Shown piece after piece: positions 15,649 to 23,240 of a stretch of 64,000 nucleotides of DNA. Under the pieces are notes generated by a model that had not been told where the DNA came from, did not search any database, and worked only from the letters and a program-made list of their open reading frames with translations. Each line of letters starts with the position of its first letter. Position 1 is the first letter of the stretch. Both the position numbers and the translations under genes were made by a program. The stretch spans positions 62,001 to 126,000 of the forward strand of contig JBFWZA010000014.1 in the NCBI GenBank assembly GCA_050185825.1. Direction: 5' to 3'. The DNA is from SZUA-309 sp050185825. GTDB lineage: Bacteria > Pseudomonadota > Gammaproteobacteria > Pseudomonadales > Azotimanducaceae.

Positions 15649-16704
15649 TTGCGCAGCCTGCTCACACTGCTTCTGATCCTCTCGCCCCTCGGCGCCGTGC
15701 AGGCCGTGGAGGTGGTGCCGTGGTTGTATGAGGTGTCGGTACCGGTGACCAACCAGTCCGACGGGGAGCGCCGTCGCGGCTCGTCGGAGGCCCTGGTGGT
15801 CCTGCTCTCCCGGTTGACCGGGCTGGCCCACGTGCCGCGCACACCGGAGGTTGGCCAGGCGCTGGCCGCGCCGGACGGTTACTACAACGAGTTTCACTTC
15901 GCGGTCGACGACGAGGCGGTGGCGGCGGGCGAGAACGGTCTCCGCCTGGTGGTGCAGTTCGATCCGGATCCGGTGCTGAATCTGATCCGCAGCGCCGACC
16001 TGCCCATCTGGCGGGCAAGCCGCGAGCGGGTGCTGGTCTGGGCGGTGGTGCAGGACGACACCGGGCGCAGCATCGTCGGCACCACCAGCGATGTGCCTCT
16101 GGTGAAGGGCCTGAAGGAGGAAGCTCGGGTGCGCGGACTGCCGCTCAACCTGCCCCTGCTCGACCTGGAAGATCAGCTGGCGGTGGATCCGGCGGCGGTC
16201 TGGGGGCGCCTGTCGCAGGTCATCGATCCCGCCTCGACCCGCTACGGTGCCGACATGGTGCTGCTCGGCCGGATCACGCCCCTGGCCGAAGGCACCTGGC
16301 AGGGTGACTGGGAGTTCTGGGTGGACGGCGTGCTGGTGCCCTATGTCACGGAAGGGCCGGACCTGGCCGCGCAGGGTCGCGAGATCGTCGACGTGCTCAC
16401 CAACGAGCTGGCCGAACGGCGGGTCGTGCACGGCCGCGCCGCGGGTCAGGTGGCCCTCTCCGTCTCCGGCGTGGCGAGCCCCGACCACTACGGCGCGCTG
16501 CTCGGCTACCTGAGAAGCCTCGAGTTCGTGCAGAACGTCGGGGTATCGGGCATCCGTGACGGCCGGCTGTGGATCGTCGTGGATACTCCTGCCGACGCCG
16601 CCCGACTGCTGGAAACCTTCGAGCGGGACCGGCAGCTCTTCGACGATCAGCTCGCCATGATCGATGGCGCGGATCTCAGACTGGTCTGGCGCGGCGGTGG
16701 TTGA
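15649..16704 (+). CDS. DUF2066 family secreted protein
   Basis: A conserved proteobacterial protein of unknown function, typically found beside purM and hda. Predicted from a TTG at 15649, giving 351 aa with a signal peptide (LRSLLTLLLILSPLGAVQA) and a periplasmic mature part. Two alpha/beta repeats can be sensed (YEVSVPVTNQS near the start and SVSGVASPDHYGALLGYLRSL near residue 270). No catalytic motif is apparent. The longer frame to 15556 would place 31 polar residues before the signal peptide, which is unlikely. It overlaps the next gene by 8 nt. Confidence 0.85.
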   Translation: MRSLLTLLLILSPLGAVQAVEVVPWLYEVSVPVTNQSDGERRRGSSEALVVLLSRLTGLAHVPRTPEVGQALAAPDGYYNEFHFAVDDEAVAAGENGLRLVVQFDPDPVLNLIRSADLPIWRASRERVLVWAVVQDDTGRSIVGTTSDVPLVKGLKEEARVRGLPLNLPLLDLEDQLAVDPAAVWGRLSQVIDPASTRYGADMVLLGRITPLAEGTWQGDWEFWVDGVLVPYVTEGPDLAAQGREIVDVLTNELAERRVVHGRAAGQVALSVSGVASPDHYGALLGYLRSLEFVQNVGVSGIRDGRLWIVVDTPADAARLLETFERDRQLFDDQLAMIDGADLRLVWRGGG

Positions 16705-17296
16705 GCTGAACCTGTCCCAGCTGCCCAACGTCATAACCGTGCTGCGCATCCTGCTGGTGCTGCCCACGGCATGGTTCCTCGTGGAAGGCCGCTACGTGGA
16801 GGCGCTGGTGCTGATGGCGGTGGCCGGCGCGAGCGATGCGCTGGACGGCGCGCTGGCGAGGCGCTTCGGCTGGATCAGCCGCTTCGGGTCCGCCATGGAC
16901 CCGATTGCCGACAAGCTGCTGGTGGCCGTGATGTTCATCGTCTTCACGGTGCAGGGCCACATTCCCGTCTGGGTGGCCGCCATCGTGCTGGGCCGGGACG
17001 CCATCATCATGGCCGGCGCCGGCGCCTACCGGCTGTTCTTCGCGCCGATCGAGTTCGCGCCCACACTGGTGAGCAAGGCCAACACGGCCGCGCAGATCGT
17101 CATGCTGCTTCTGCTGCTGCTCGGCCTGTGCGGCTTCGGGCGGCTGTCGGAGGTGGCGCTCGAGACCGTGGATCCGTGGTGCTTCTACGTGCTGGCGGTG
17201 GTGGGCCTGGTGTCCGGCATCGACTACGTGATCACCTGGGGCGCGAAGGCGATCCGGCACGGCCGGGCGGGTACCCGGCAGCGCTTCCATGACTGA
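16697..17296 (+). CDS. CDP-alcohol phosphatidyltransferase family protein
   Basis: Membrane enzyme that transfers a phosphatidyl group from CDP-diacylglycerol to an alcohol. The catalytic signature D-x2-DG-x2-AR-x8-G-x3-D-x3-D is complete (SDALDGALARRFGWISRFGSAMDPIADKL, seen around residues 45-74), with five to six hydrophobic helices. Length about 199 aa, like PgsA. Start GTG at 16697 is preferred because MVELNLSQLPN matches the family N-terminus and overlaps the previous gene slightly; ATG at 16664 is the alternative. Substrate is not decided by sequence: phosphatidylglycerophosphate synthase or a paralogue. It overlaps hda by 8 nt. Confidence 0.85.
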   Translation: MVELNLSQLPNVITVLRILLVLPTAWFLVEGRYVEALVLMAVAGASDALDGALARRFGWISRFGSAMDPIADKLLVAVMFIVFTVQGHIPVWVAAIVLGRDAIIMAGAGAYRLFFAPIEFAPTLVSKANTAAQIVMLLLLLLGLCGFGRLSEVALETVDPWCFYVLAVVGLVSGIDYVITWGAKAIRHGRAGTRQRFHD

Positions 17297-17981
17297 GGCG
17301 CATCCCCAGCTCACCATTCCCCTCAAGGTGCCGACGCTGAATCGACTCGAGGACTTCGACACCGGTGCCAACGCGGAGCTGCTCACCCGGATCCGCGAGC
17401 TGGCAGCGGGTGCGGCAACACCCGGCCTGTGGCTGTGGGGTCCCGCGGGCAGCGGCAGGAGTCATCTGCTGCAGGGTGCCTGCCAGGCCACGCAAGCCCG
17501 CGGCGGGCACGCGCGTTATCTGCCGCTCGCCGGGCTGCCGCGCAATCCCGAGCTGCTCGAAGGGACTGCGGATCTGGTGGCCGTGGACGATGTGGATACC
17601 TGGCTGGGCGAGCGGGAGCTGGAGATCGGGCTCATGGGGCTCTATCAGACCCAGCTCGACGCCCGCCGGGCGCTGCTGCTCTCGGCCGGGCGCGGCCCCG
17701 CCGGCTTGCCGTTCGCGCTCGCCGACCTCGAGTCGCGGTGCCGCGCGTTGCCTTCGTTCGCGGTGGCGCCGCCGGACGATGCCGGACTGCGCCGGATACT
17801 CACCGTGAAGGCCAGGGAGCGGGGGCTCGTGCTCTCCGACGGTGTGCTCGACTACTGGCTGCACCGGGGTCCCAGGTCCCTGCCGGCGCTGCTCGCGCAG
17901 CTCACCGTGCTGGATGACCGGGCGCTGGCGGAGCAGCGGCGCATCACGGTGCCGTTCGTGAAGGCCGAGCTCGCGCTGTGA
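17289..17981 (+). CDS. hda: DnaA regulatory inactivator Hda
   Basis: DnaA-like AAA+ protein that, with the DNA-bound sliding clamp, stimulates DnaA-ATP hydrolysis and limits re-initiation. The 230-residue protein starts with the clamp-binding peptide QLTIPL (residues 7-12), followed by Walker A GPAGSGRSH, Walker B LVAVDDVD and the AAA+ lid; it lacks the DnaA DNA-binding domain, as expected. It overlaps both the upstream phosphatidyltransferase (8 nt) and downstream murG (4 nt), so it is translationally coupled. Confidence 0.93.
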   Translation: MTEAHPQLTIPLKVPTLNRLEDFDTGANAELLTRIRELAAGAATPGLWLWGPAGSGRSHLLQGACQATQARGGHARYLPLAGLPRNPELLEGTADLVAVDDVDTWLGERELEIGLMGLYQTQLDARRALLLSAGRGPAGLPFALADLESRCRALPSFAVAPPDDAGLRRILTVKARERGLVLSDGVLDYWLHRGPRSLPALLAQLTVLDDRALAEQRRITVPFVKAELAL

Positions 17982-19036
17982 AGCATCTGCTGTGCACGGG
18001 CGGCGGCACCGCGGGGCACGTGGTGCCGACCCTGCCCGTGATGGAGGCCTTCCTGGCTGAGGGCGTGCGGGTGGATTTCATCGGCAGCGGCAGCGAGCTG
18101 GAACGGAGTCTGGTCGCCCCGCTGGGTGTGCCGTTTCATGCCATCGCCGCGGGCAAGTTGCGCAGGTACCTGTCCCTGGAAAACGTCCTGGACGCGTTCC
18201 GAGTGCTCGTCGGGATCGTCCAGGCGCTGGTGCTGATGGGGCGGCTGCGACCGGACGTGGTGTTCTCGAAAGGCGGGTTCGTCAGCTTTCCGGTGGTGTT
18301 CGCCGCCTGGTGCTGGCGGGTGCCGGTGGTCGCGCACGAATCGGATCTGAGCCCCGGGCTCGCCAACCGGCTGGCGATGCCGTTCGTGCGGAGTCTGTGC
18401 GTGAGCTTCCCTGTCACCCACCCCACTGGATTCAAGGGCGAGCTCGTCCACACCGGCTCGCCGGTGCGCCCGGCGCTGCTCGCGGGTGATGCCCACCGGG
18501 GTCGGGCGCTGATCGGCGCGGCCGAGGGCAGGCGCGTCATCGTCGTCACCGGCGGCAGCCTGGGTGCGGATCGGATCAACGCCGTGGTGCGCGACGCGCT
18601 GCCCGCGCTCACGGCCCGGGCGGAAATCGTTCACGTCTGTGGTCCCGGCAAGACGGTGAACTCCGACGTGCCCGGCTACCATCAGTTCGAGTACGTCCGC
18701 GAAGCCTGGGGGGACCTGCTCGCCGCCGCGGATCTTGTGGTTTCGCGCTCGGGTGCCAACACCCTTTATGAGCTGCTGAGCCTGCACAAGCCCAACCTGC
18801 TGGTGCCCCTCTCGCGCCGGGCAAGCCGCGGAGACCAGATCGAGAACGCCGCCTGGGCGGCGGCGGAAGGTTACAGCCGCGTGATCGCCGAAGAGGATCT
18901 GAATACGGACTCGCTGGTGAGCGCGGTGGATGAAATACTTCACGACCCGGGTGCGGGTTCTGGCAGAATCGCCGGTTTTTCGGCGCCGGATTCGGTCGGC
19001 CTCATTATCGACACCATCCGCCGGGCCGCCGGTTGA
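17978..19036 (+). CDS. murG: MurG-family UDP-N-acetylglucosamine transferase
   Basis: Family GT28 enzyme; MurG adds GlcNAc to lipid I to make lipid II at the inner membrane face. The 352-residue protein has the N-terminal GGGTAGHVVP loop, VFSKGGFVSFPVV, HESD-LSPGLANR, GSPVRP, TGGSLGADRIN, and a C-terminal SRSGANTLYELLSL and ASRGDQIENA donor-binding segment. These motif variants (HESD rather than HEQN; GKLRRY; ASRGDQ) resemble the second MurG of Bacillus-type bacteria more than the dcw-cluster MurG of gammaproteobacteria. It lies outside any division/cell-wall cluster, so it may be a paralogue or a replacement. Confidence 0.85.
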   Translation: MKHLLCTGGGTAGHVVPTLPVMEAFLAEGVRVDFIGSGSELERSLVAPLGVPFHAIAAGKLRRYLSLENVLDAFRVLVGIVQALVLMGRLRPDVVFSKGGFVSFPVVFAAWCWRVPVVAHESDLSPGLANRLAMPFVRSLCVSFPVTHPTGFKGELVHTGSPVRPALLAGDAHRGRALIGAAEGRRVIVVTGGSLGADRINAVVRDALPALTARAEIVHVCGPGKTVNSDVPGYHQFEYVREAWGDLLAAADLVVSRSGANTLYELLSLHKPNLLVPLSRRASRGDQIENAAWAAAEGYSRVIAEEDLNTDSLVSAVDEILHDPGAGSGRIAGFSAPDSVGLIIDTIRRAAG

Positions 19037-19068
19037 TCCGGTCGGGCGGGCGCAGCGAGAGCACAGCC

Positions 19069-20244
19069 ATGTATAAGATCAAGACCTTCAACCAGATTGC
19101 CGTGCGCGGCCTCGAGCGCTTTCCGCGCAACGGCTACGAGGTGGGCTCGGAAATCCGCGACCCGCACGCCATCCTGCTGCGCAGCCACAAGCTGGACGCG
19201 GCGGAGCTCACGCCGAGCCTCAAGGCCGTGGCGCGTGCGGGGGCCGGGGTGAACAACGTCCCCGTGGAGGCCTGCACCGAGCACGGCATCGTCGTCTTCA
19301 ACACCCCCGGCGCGAACGCGAACTCCGTGAAGGAGCTGGTGCTGGCGGCGCTGCTCATCGCCGCCCGCGACGTGGTGGGCGGCATCCAGTTCGTGCAGAG
19401 CCTGGCAGGCATCGACGACGAGGCGGAGCTCAACCGGCTGGTGGAGGCGGAGAAGAAACGCTTCAAGGGGCGGGAGCTCTACGGCAAGTCGCTGGGGGTG
19501 GTGGGTCTCGGCGCCATCGGCTCGCTGGTGGCCCGGGCGGCACTGGATCTCGGCATGGACGTGCTCGGCTACGACCCTGCCATCTCCGTGGACGCGGCCT
19601 GGCGGCTGCCCTCGGAGGTGCAGCGCATGGAGAACCTGCCGAGCCTCTTCTCCCGGGCCGATTTCGTGACCCTGCACGTGCCGCTGCTGCCGGAGACGGA
19701 AGGCATGATCAACGAGCAGAGCCTGCGCTCGTTCCGGCCGGGCAGCGTGCTGCTCAACTTCGCGCGCCAGCCCATCGTGGACGCGTCGGCACTGATGCGG
19801 GCCATGAAGGACGGGCGGGTCGGCATGTACATCGCCGACTTCCCGGTGCCGGGACTCGCCGATCACCCCCGGGTGCGCCTGACGCCGCATCTCGGTGCCA
19901 GCACCGATGAAGCCGAGGAGAACTGCGCAGTCATGGCGGCCAACCAGCTCGTTTCCTTCCTGGAGACGGGCAACATCCAGAACTCTGTGAACTTTCCGGC
20001 GGTGAGCCTGGAGCCCGCGGGCGGCTACCGGCTGGCCGTGACGAACCGCAACGTGCCGGGCATGCTCGGCAAGATGACGAGCATCCTCGCCGCGCACCAG
20101 ATCAACGTGGTGGACATGATCAACAAGAGCCGCGGCGACGTGGCCTACAACCTCATCGACGTGGCCGACGAGCCGGCGCCGTCCCTGATCGACGGCATCT
20201 GCGGCATCGACAGCGTGATGAACGTCCGCGAGTTCAAGATGTAG
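19069..20244 (+). CDS. serA: D-3-phosphoglycerate dehydrogenase
   Basis: First step of serine synthesis, oxidising 3-phosphoglycerate with NAD+. The 391-residue protein (ATG at 19069, GAGAG upstream) has the substrate-domain GAGVNNVPV and NTPGANANSVKEL motifs, the Rossmann loop VGLGAIGSLVAR, catalytic Arg/Glu in the NFARQP and DEAEEN regions, His in LTPHLGAST, and an ACT-like regulatory domain from about residue 320. It is of the shorter SerA class. serC is encoded 20 kb away in the gyrA operon, so the pathway is split. Confidence 0.94.
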   Translation: MYKIKTFNQIAVRGLERFPRNGYEVGSEIRDPHAILLRSHKLDAAELTPSLKAVARAGAGVNNVPVEACTEHGIVVFNTPGANANSVKELVLAALLIAARDVVGGIQFVQSLAGIDDEAELNRLVEAEKKRFKGRELYGKSLGVVGLGAIGSLVARAALDLGMDVLGYDPAISVDAAWRLPSEVQRMENLPSLFSRADFVTLHVPLLPETEGMINEQSLRSFRPGSVLLNFARQPIVDASALMRAMKDGRVGMYIADFPVPGLADHPRVRLTPHLGASTDEAEENCAVMAANQLVSFLETGNIQNSVNFPAVSLEPAGGYRLAVTNRNVPGMLGKMTSILAAHQINVVDMINKSRGDVAYNLIDVADEPAPSLIDGICGIDSVMNVREFKM

Positions 20245-20265
20245 AACGCCCTCGGCGGCCGTGCA

Positions 20266-22146
20266 TCAGGGCACGGCGCCGAAGCGGTAGCCCCGTCGCT
20301 GCTGACGGTGACGGAAGCGCAGCGGTGTCACCAGGGCGCGCCCGTCGGCGCCCAGGGCCTCGAAGTCGCCGCCGATCCGGGCGGCGAGCAGATCCGCCGC
20401 CAGATGGCTGGTGACCGTGCCCATGGAGCCGTGACCGAGGCTGACAAAGCGGTCGACACAGATCTGCGCTGCGAGGTCGAACAGGGACCCCACCACCGGA
20501 TTGCGATCGGACGACACGGTCCTTTCCCCGCGGCAGAAACGTTCCGGTGATGCCCCGTCGCCGGAGAGCCTTTCCACGTGCGAGAGATTGCGCCGGGTGG
20601 CCTGACCTTCCGGCCAGGCCTGGTACTCGTAGGTCGCACCCGCGGCGATCAGCGTCGTCGGCGTGCCGTGACCGGGTTTTTCCTTCCCGGGCGTTTCCTT
20701 CCCAGGCTTTTCCCTCCCAGGCTTTTCCTTCCCGGGCAGGGGGGTGACATAGCCGTTGCCGACGATGGGCACCGCGAGTGCGGCGAGGGCCGGCGTTGTC
20801 GTGCGGAACACGTCGAGCTGACCGAGGACGCGACCGAGCTCCAGATAGCCGGCGCCCTCGAATCGGCGGGCGTCGAGGCCGCAGGCCAGCACCGTGGGTC
20901 CCGCCGGCCAGCCGTCCACGGGCTCACCCGTGGCCAGCTCGATGTCCGCATGGTCGAGCAGGGTCCGGGTCAGCAGTGGTGTGTCCACCAGGCAGGCGTC
21001 GGGAAACCAGAGCACCGGACCGGGTACCGTCAGCGCCGTGGAGCCGGCGACCTCTGCCGCCTCGCGGGCCTCCAGCAGCCGGACGCCGAGTCCGCTGGCG
21101 GCGTAGGCCTGCGCAACCGCCTGCAGTCGCTCCGGCGGGTAGTTGGGTGCGGGAATCTGCAGGGCCCCGGTTCTGTACACGCCGGTGTCCGCCTGGTCGG
21201 CGAACCGCGCCACGGCGGCCAGGGCGTGCGCGTAGGCGATTGCCTTCAGCGCCGCGACGTCGCTGCCGTCGTGGAGCAGGCGCGGGTGCATGACCGTGGC
21301 GGGAATGGCGCTGGCACCGGCAGCCGGGATCGGCTGGCGTTCGATGACCCGGACGGCAATGCCCGACTCGGCCAGCGCCCGGGCCGCCGCCGCGCCGGCG
21401 ATTCCGGCACCCACCACGGTAACCCGTTCGGGCGGCGGCCGTCGGGTGGGAACCGCACGGGTGAATACGCCTGCCAGGCTCTCGCGTTTACGGGGCCGCT
21501 GGTCGACCCGGCGCATCTCGAACCCGGCAGCGGCCAGGCCGCGACGCACCCGGCCTGCAGACGTGAAGGTGGTGACCCGCGCCCCGGGTCCAGCCGTCCG
21601 ACCGATGGCGGCGAGCAGGGCGTCATCCCACATGTCCGGATTGCGATCCGGGGCGAAGCCGTCCAGCAGCCAGAGATCGAAGGGCTGGAAGTCCTGCGCC
21701 AGCAGATCCGAGAGCCCCGCGCTGGCCGACCCGAAGAAGAGGCTGAGCGTGATGCGGCCGTCGTACAGCCGGCGCCGGTGCCAGCCGGGCAGCAGCGGCG
21801 GGTAGATCGTCAGCAGCTCCTGGTAGACCGGCTCGTCGGCTCTGCGGTCCCTGACCACCCTGGTCAGATCCTCGAGACTCAGCGGCGCAGCCTCGACGCT
21901 GACGAAGTGCAGACGCACACCCGCCGCCAGGCAGAGGCGCGCGGTCACGGCGAAGTTGAGCCCGGTGCCGAAGCCGAGCTCACCCACCTGCAGCGGCTGG
22001 CGGGCGGCGAGCAGCGCGTCGAAACCGGCGGGCGCGAGGAACACCTTCTCCACCTCGCCCCGGCCGTCCCGGTCGTGGTAGATGTCGCCAAACGTCCGCG
22101 AGTAGGGCTGGCCGTCCCGCCAGATCAGGTCCGCCGGCTCGATCAC
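20266..22146 (-). CDS. mnmC: Bifunctional tRNA U34 modification enzyme MnmC
   Basis: Two-domain enzyme that finishes 5-methylaminomethyl-2-thiouridine in tRNA wobble positions. The N-terminal half is a methyltransferase (opening IWRDGQPYSRTFGDIYHD; GELGFGTGLNF SAM loop; WLLDGFAPDRNPDMW). The C-terminal half is a FAD oxidase (VVGAGIAGAAAARALAESG). The start is GTG at 22146, overlapping the upstream sulfurtransferase stop by 4 nt (GTGA); upstream residues of the open frame are a shadow. Predicted 626 aa. A Lys/Glu/Pro/Gly repeat is inserted in the FAD domain between YVTPLPG and the LIAAGATYE segment (see repeat entry). Confidence 0.92.
   Translation of the reverse strand: MIEPADLIWRDGQPYSRTFGDIYHDRDGRGEVEKVFLAPAGFDALLAARQPLQVGELGFGTGLNFAVTARLCLAAGVRLHFVSVEAAPLSLEDLTRVVRDRRADEPVYQELLTIYPPLLPGWHRRRLYDGRITLSLFFGSASAGLSDLLAQDFQPFDLWLLDGFAPDRNPDMWDDALLAAIGRTAGPGARVTTFTSAGRVRRGLAAAGFEMRRVDQRPRKRESLAGVFTRAVPTRRPPPERVTVVGAGIAGAAAARALAESGIAVRVIERQPIPAAGASAIPATVMHPRLLHDGSDVAALKAIAYAHALAAVARFADQADTGVYRTGALQIPAPNYPPERLQAVAQAYAASGLGVRLLEAREAAEVAGSTALTVPGPVLWFPDACLVDTPLLTRTLLDHADIELATGEPVDGWPAGPTVLACGLDARRFEGAGYLELGRVLGQLDVFRTTTPALAALAVPIVGNGYVTPLPGKEKPGREKPGKETPGKEKPGHGTPTTLIAAGATYEYQAWPEGQATRRNLSHVERLSGDGASPERFCRGERTVSSDRNPVVGSLFDLAAQICVDRFVSLGHGSMGTVTSHLAADLLAARIGGDFEALGADGRALVTPLRFRHRQQRRGYRFGAVP
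20672..20731. repeat. Four-copy 15-bp minisatellite inside mnmC
   Basis: Four tandem 15-bp units (20672-20686, 20687-20701, 20702-20716, 20717-20731) with one to three differences between copies. On the coding (minus) strand they give five-residue units of the type KEKPG/REKPG/KETPG. The unit length is a multiple of three, so copy-number change keeps frame. The insert sits in what should be a short surface loop of the FAD domain. Confidence 0.85.
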
Positions 22147-22955
22147 TGCCCGGCAGTGGCGCGGGGCCGGGCGACGTCCTGAATCCACTCGCTCCAGGAG
22201 CCCGGATAGAGGATCGGCTCCGGCAGGCCGGCGTGGCGCATGGCCACGATGTTGTGGGCCGCCGTCACCCCGGAGCCGCAGTAGCAGACGATCTTGCCTT
22301 CGGCCGGGAACCGCCGGGCGAGCACCGTCGGCGAGCGGAACCGGCCGTTCGAATCGAGGTTGTCCTGGAACGGCCGGCACAGGGCGCCCGGGATGTGACC
22401 AGCCACCGAGTCGATGGGCTCTTCCTCACCCCGGAAGCGGGGCTCCGAGCGGGCGTCCACCAGCGTGTAGGCAGCGAGCTCAGCGGCCAGGCGCGCGGCG
22501 TCGATGGTGCGGGTGAGCGACGGGCGGATGGAGAAATCTCCCGGCACCGGGGTTGCGGTCTGCACGGTCAGCGGCACAGGCCAGGCCGCGAGCCCGCCGT
22601 CGAGCAGCGCCACGGCCTCGTGGCCGAGCCAGCGCAGGCACCACCACGCCCTTGCTGCGAACGCGCCGCCGGCATCGTCATAGGCCACCACCTGATCCCC
22701 ATCGTTGATGCCCAGCGCCCGGAGCTTCGCGGCCAGCGCCTCCGGGTCGGGCAGCGGGTGGCGGCCGCCGCGCCCGGGTGCGGCGGCCAGGTCGTCATCC
22801 AGAGACAGGTAGCCGGCACCGGCGATATGGCCCTCGAGATAGGCCCGTCGGCCCAGGTCCGGATCGGCCAGGCTGGCCCTGCAGTCCAGAAATTTGACGG
22901 AATTTCCCGCCTCCAGGGCGGTCGAAGGGTCGATGAGGGTGGTGTAGCGGGTCAC
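22143..22955 (-). CDS. sseA: 3-mercaptopyruvate/thiosulfate sulfurtransferase
   Basis: Two-domain rhodanese of 270 aa that moves sulphur from a donor to an acceptor. The N-terminal inactive domain ends in VALLDGGLAAWP; the C-terminal domain holds the active loop CGSGVTA, which is the mercaptopyruvate-sulfurtransferase form of the loop, and ends with YPGSWSEW. VDARSEPRFRG is also characteristic. The start is GTG at 22955. It overlaps mnmC by 4 nt; coupling to a tRNA-thiouridine-pathway enzyme is suggestive but both genes also occur apart in other genomes. Confidence 0.9.
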   Translation of the reverse strand: MTRYTTLIDPSTALEAGNSVKFLDCRASLADPDLGRRAYLEGHIAGAGYLSLDDDLAAAPGRGGRHPLPDPEALAAKLRALGINDGDQVVAYDDAGGAFAARAWWCLRWLGHEAVALLDGGLAAWPVPLTVQTATPVPGDFSIRPSLTRTIDAARLAAELAAYTLVDARSEPRFRGEEEPIDSVAGHIPGALCRPFQDNLDSNGRFRSPTVLARRFPAEGKIVCYCGSGVTAAHNIVAMRHAGLPEPILYPGSWSEWIQDVARPRATAGQ

Positions 22956-23062
22956 AATCGCCTTCCGATTTGACTTGAATCCGGGTCCGGTGGCCCCAAT
23001 TTTGACACGATGCGCGCGTCATGCGCTGCCTTTGTCCCGTTCGGACCGGCAGCGAGTGGCTA

Positions 23063-23118
23063 AACTGAAAACAATGCTCGGGAAACGATGCGCTGAAAAC
23101 GATGCGCTGAAAACATTG
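23063..23118. repeat. Four tandem 14-bp units upstream of the desaturase gene
   Basis: Units at 23063-23076, 23077-23090, 23091-23104 and 23105-23118, with core GAAAAC-N-ATG in three copies and a degenerate second copy; units 3 and 4 differ only near their ends. They lie in the 285-bp non-coding region between the divergent sulfurtransferase and desaturase genes, 123 nt before the desaturase GTG. They may be protein-binding sites; no known consensus was matched. Confidence 0.75.
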
Positions 23119-23240
23119 CCGGCTCAGGCTGGTTTTTTCGGGAGTCTCTTGTCAGAATTTTGGGCACTGGACACCCCGCCGTACCACCTCGTCGAATTAC
23201 CCGCGCTCACGGATAGCGCGCCATACGGAGACCTCCATCG

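Noticed and set aside
23063..23118. Tandem repeats considered as a CRISPR array
   Set aside because: Units are only 14 bp with no spacers.
22956..23240. A small plus-strand open frame (22975-23244) before the desaturase
   Set aside because: It covers the tandem 14-bp repeats, has no good start or family match, and overlaps the desaturase start.
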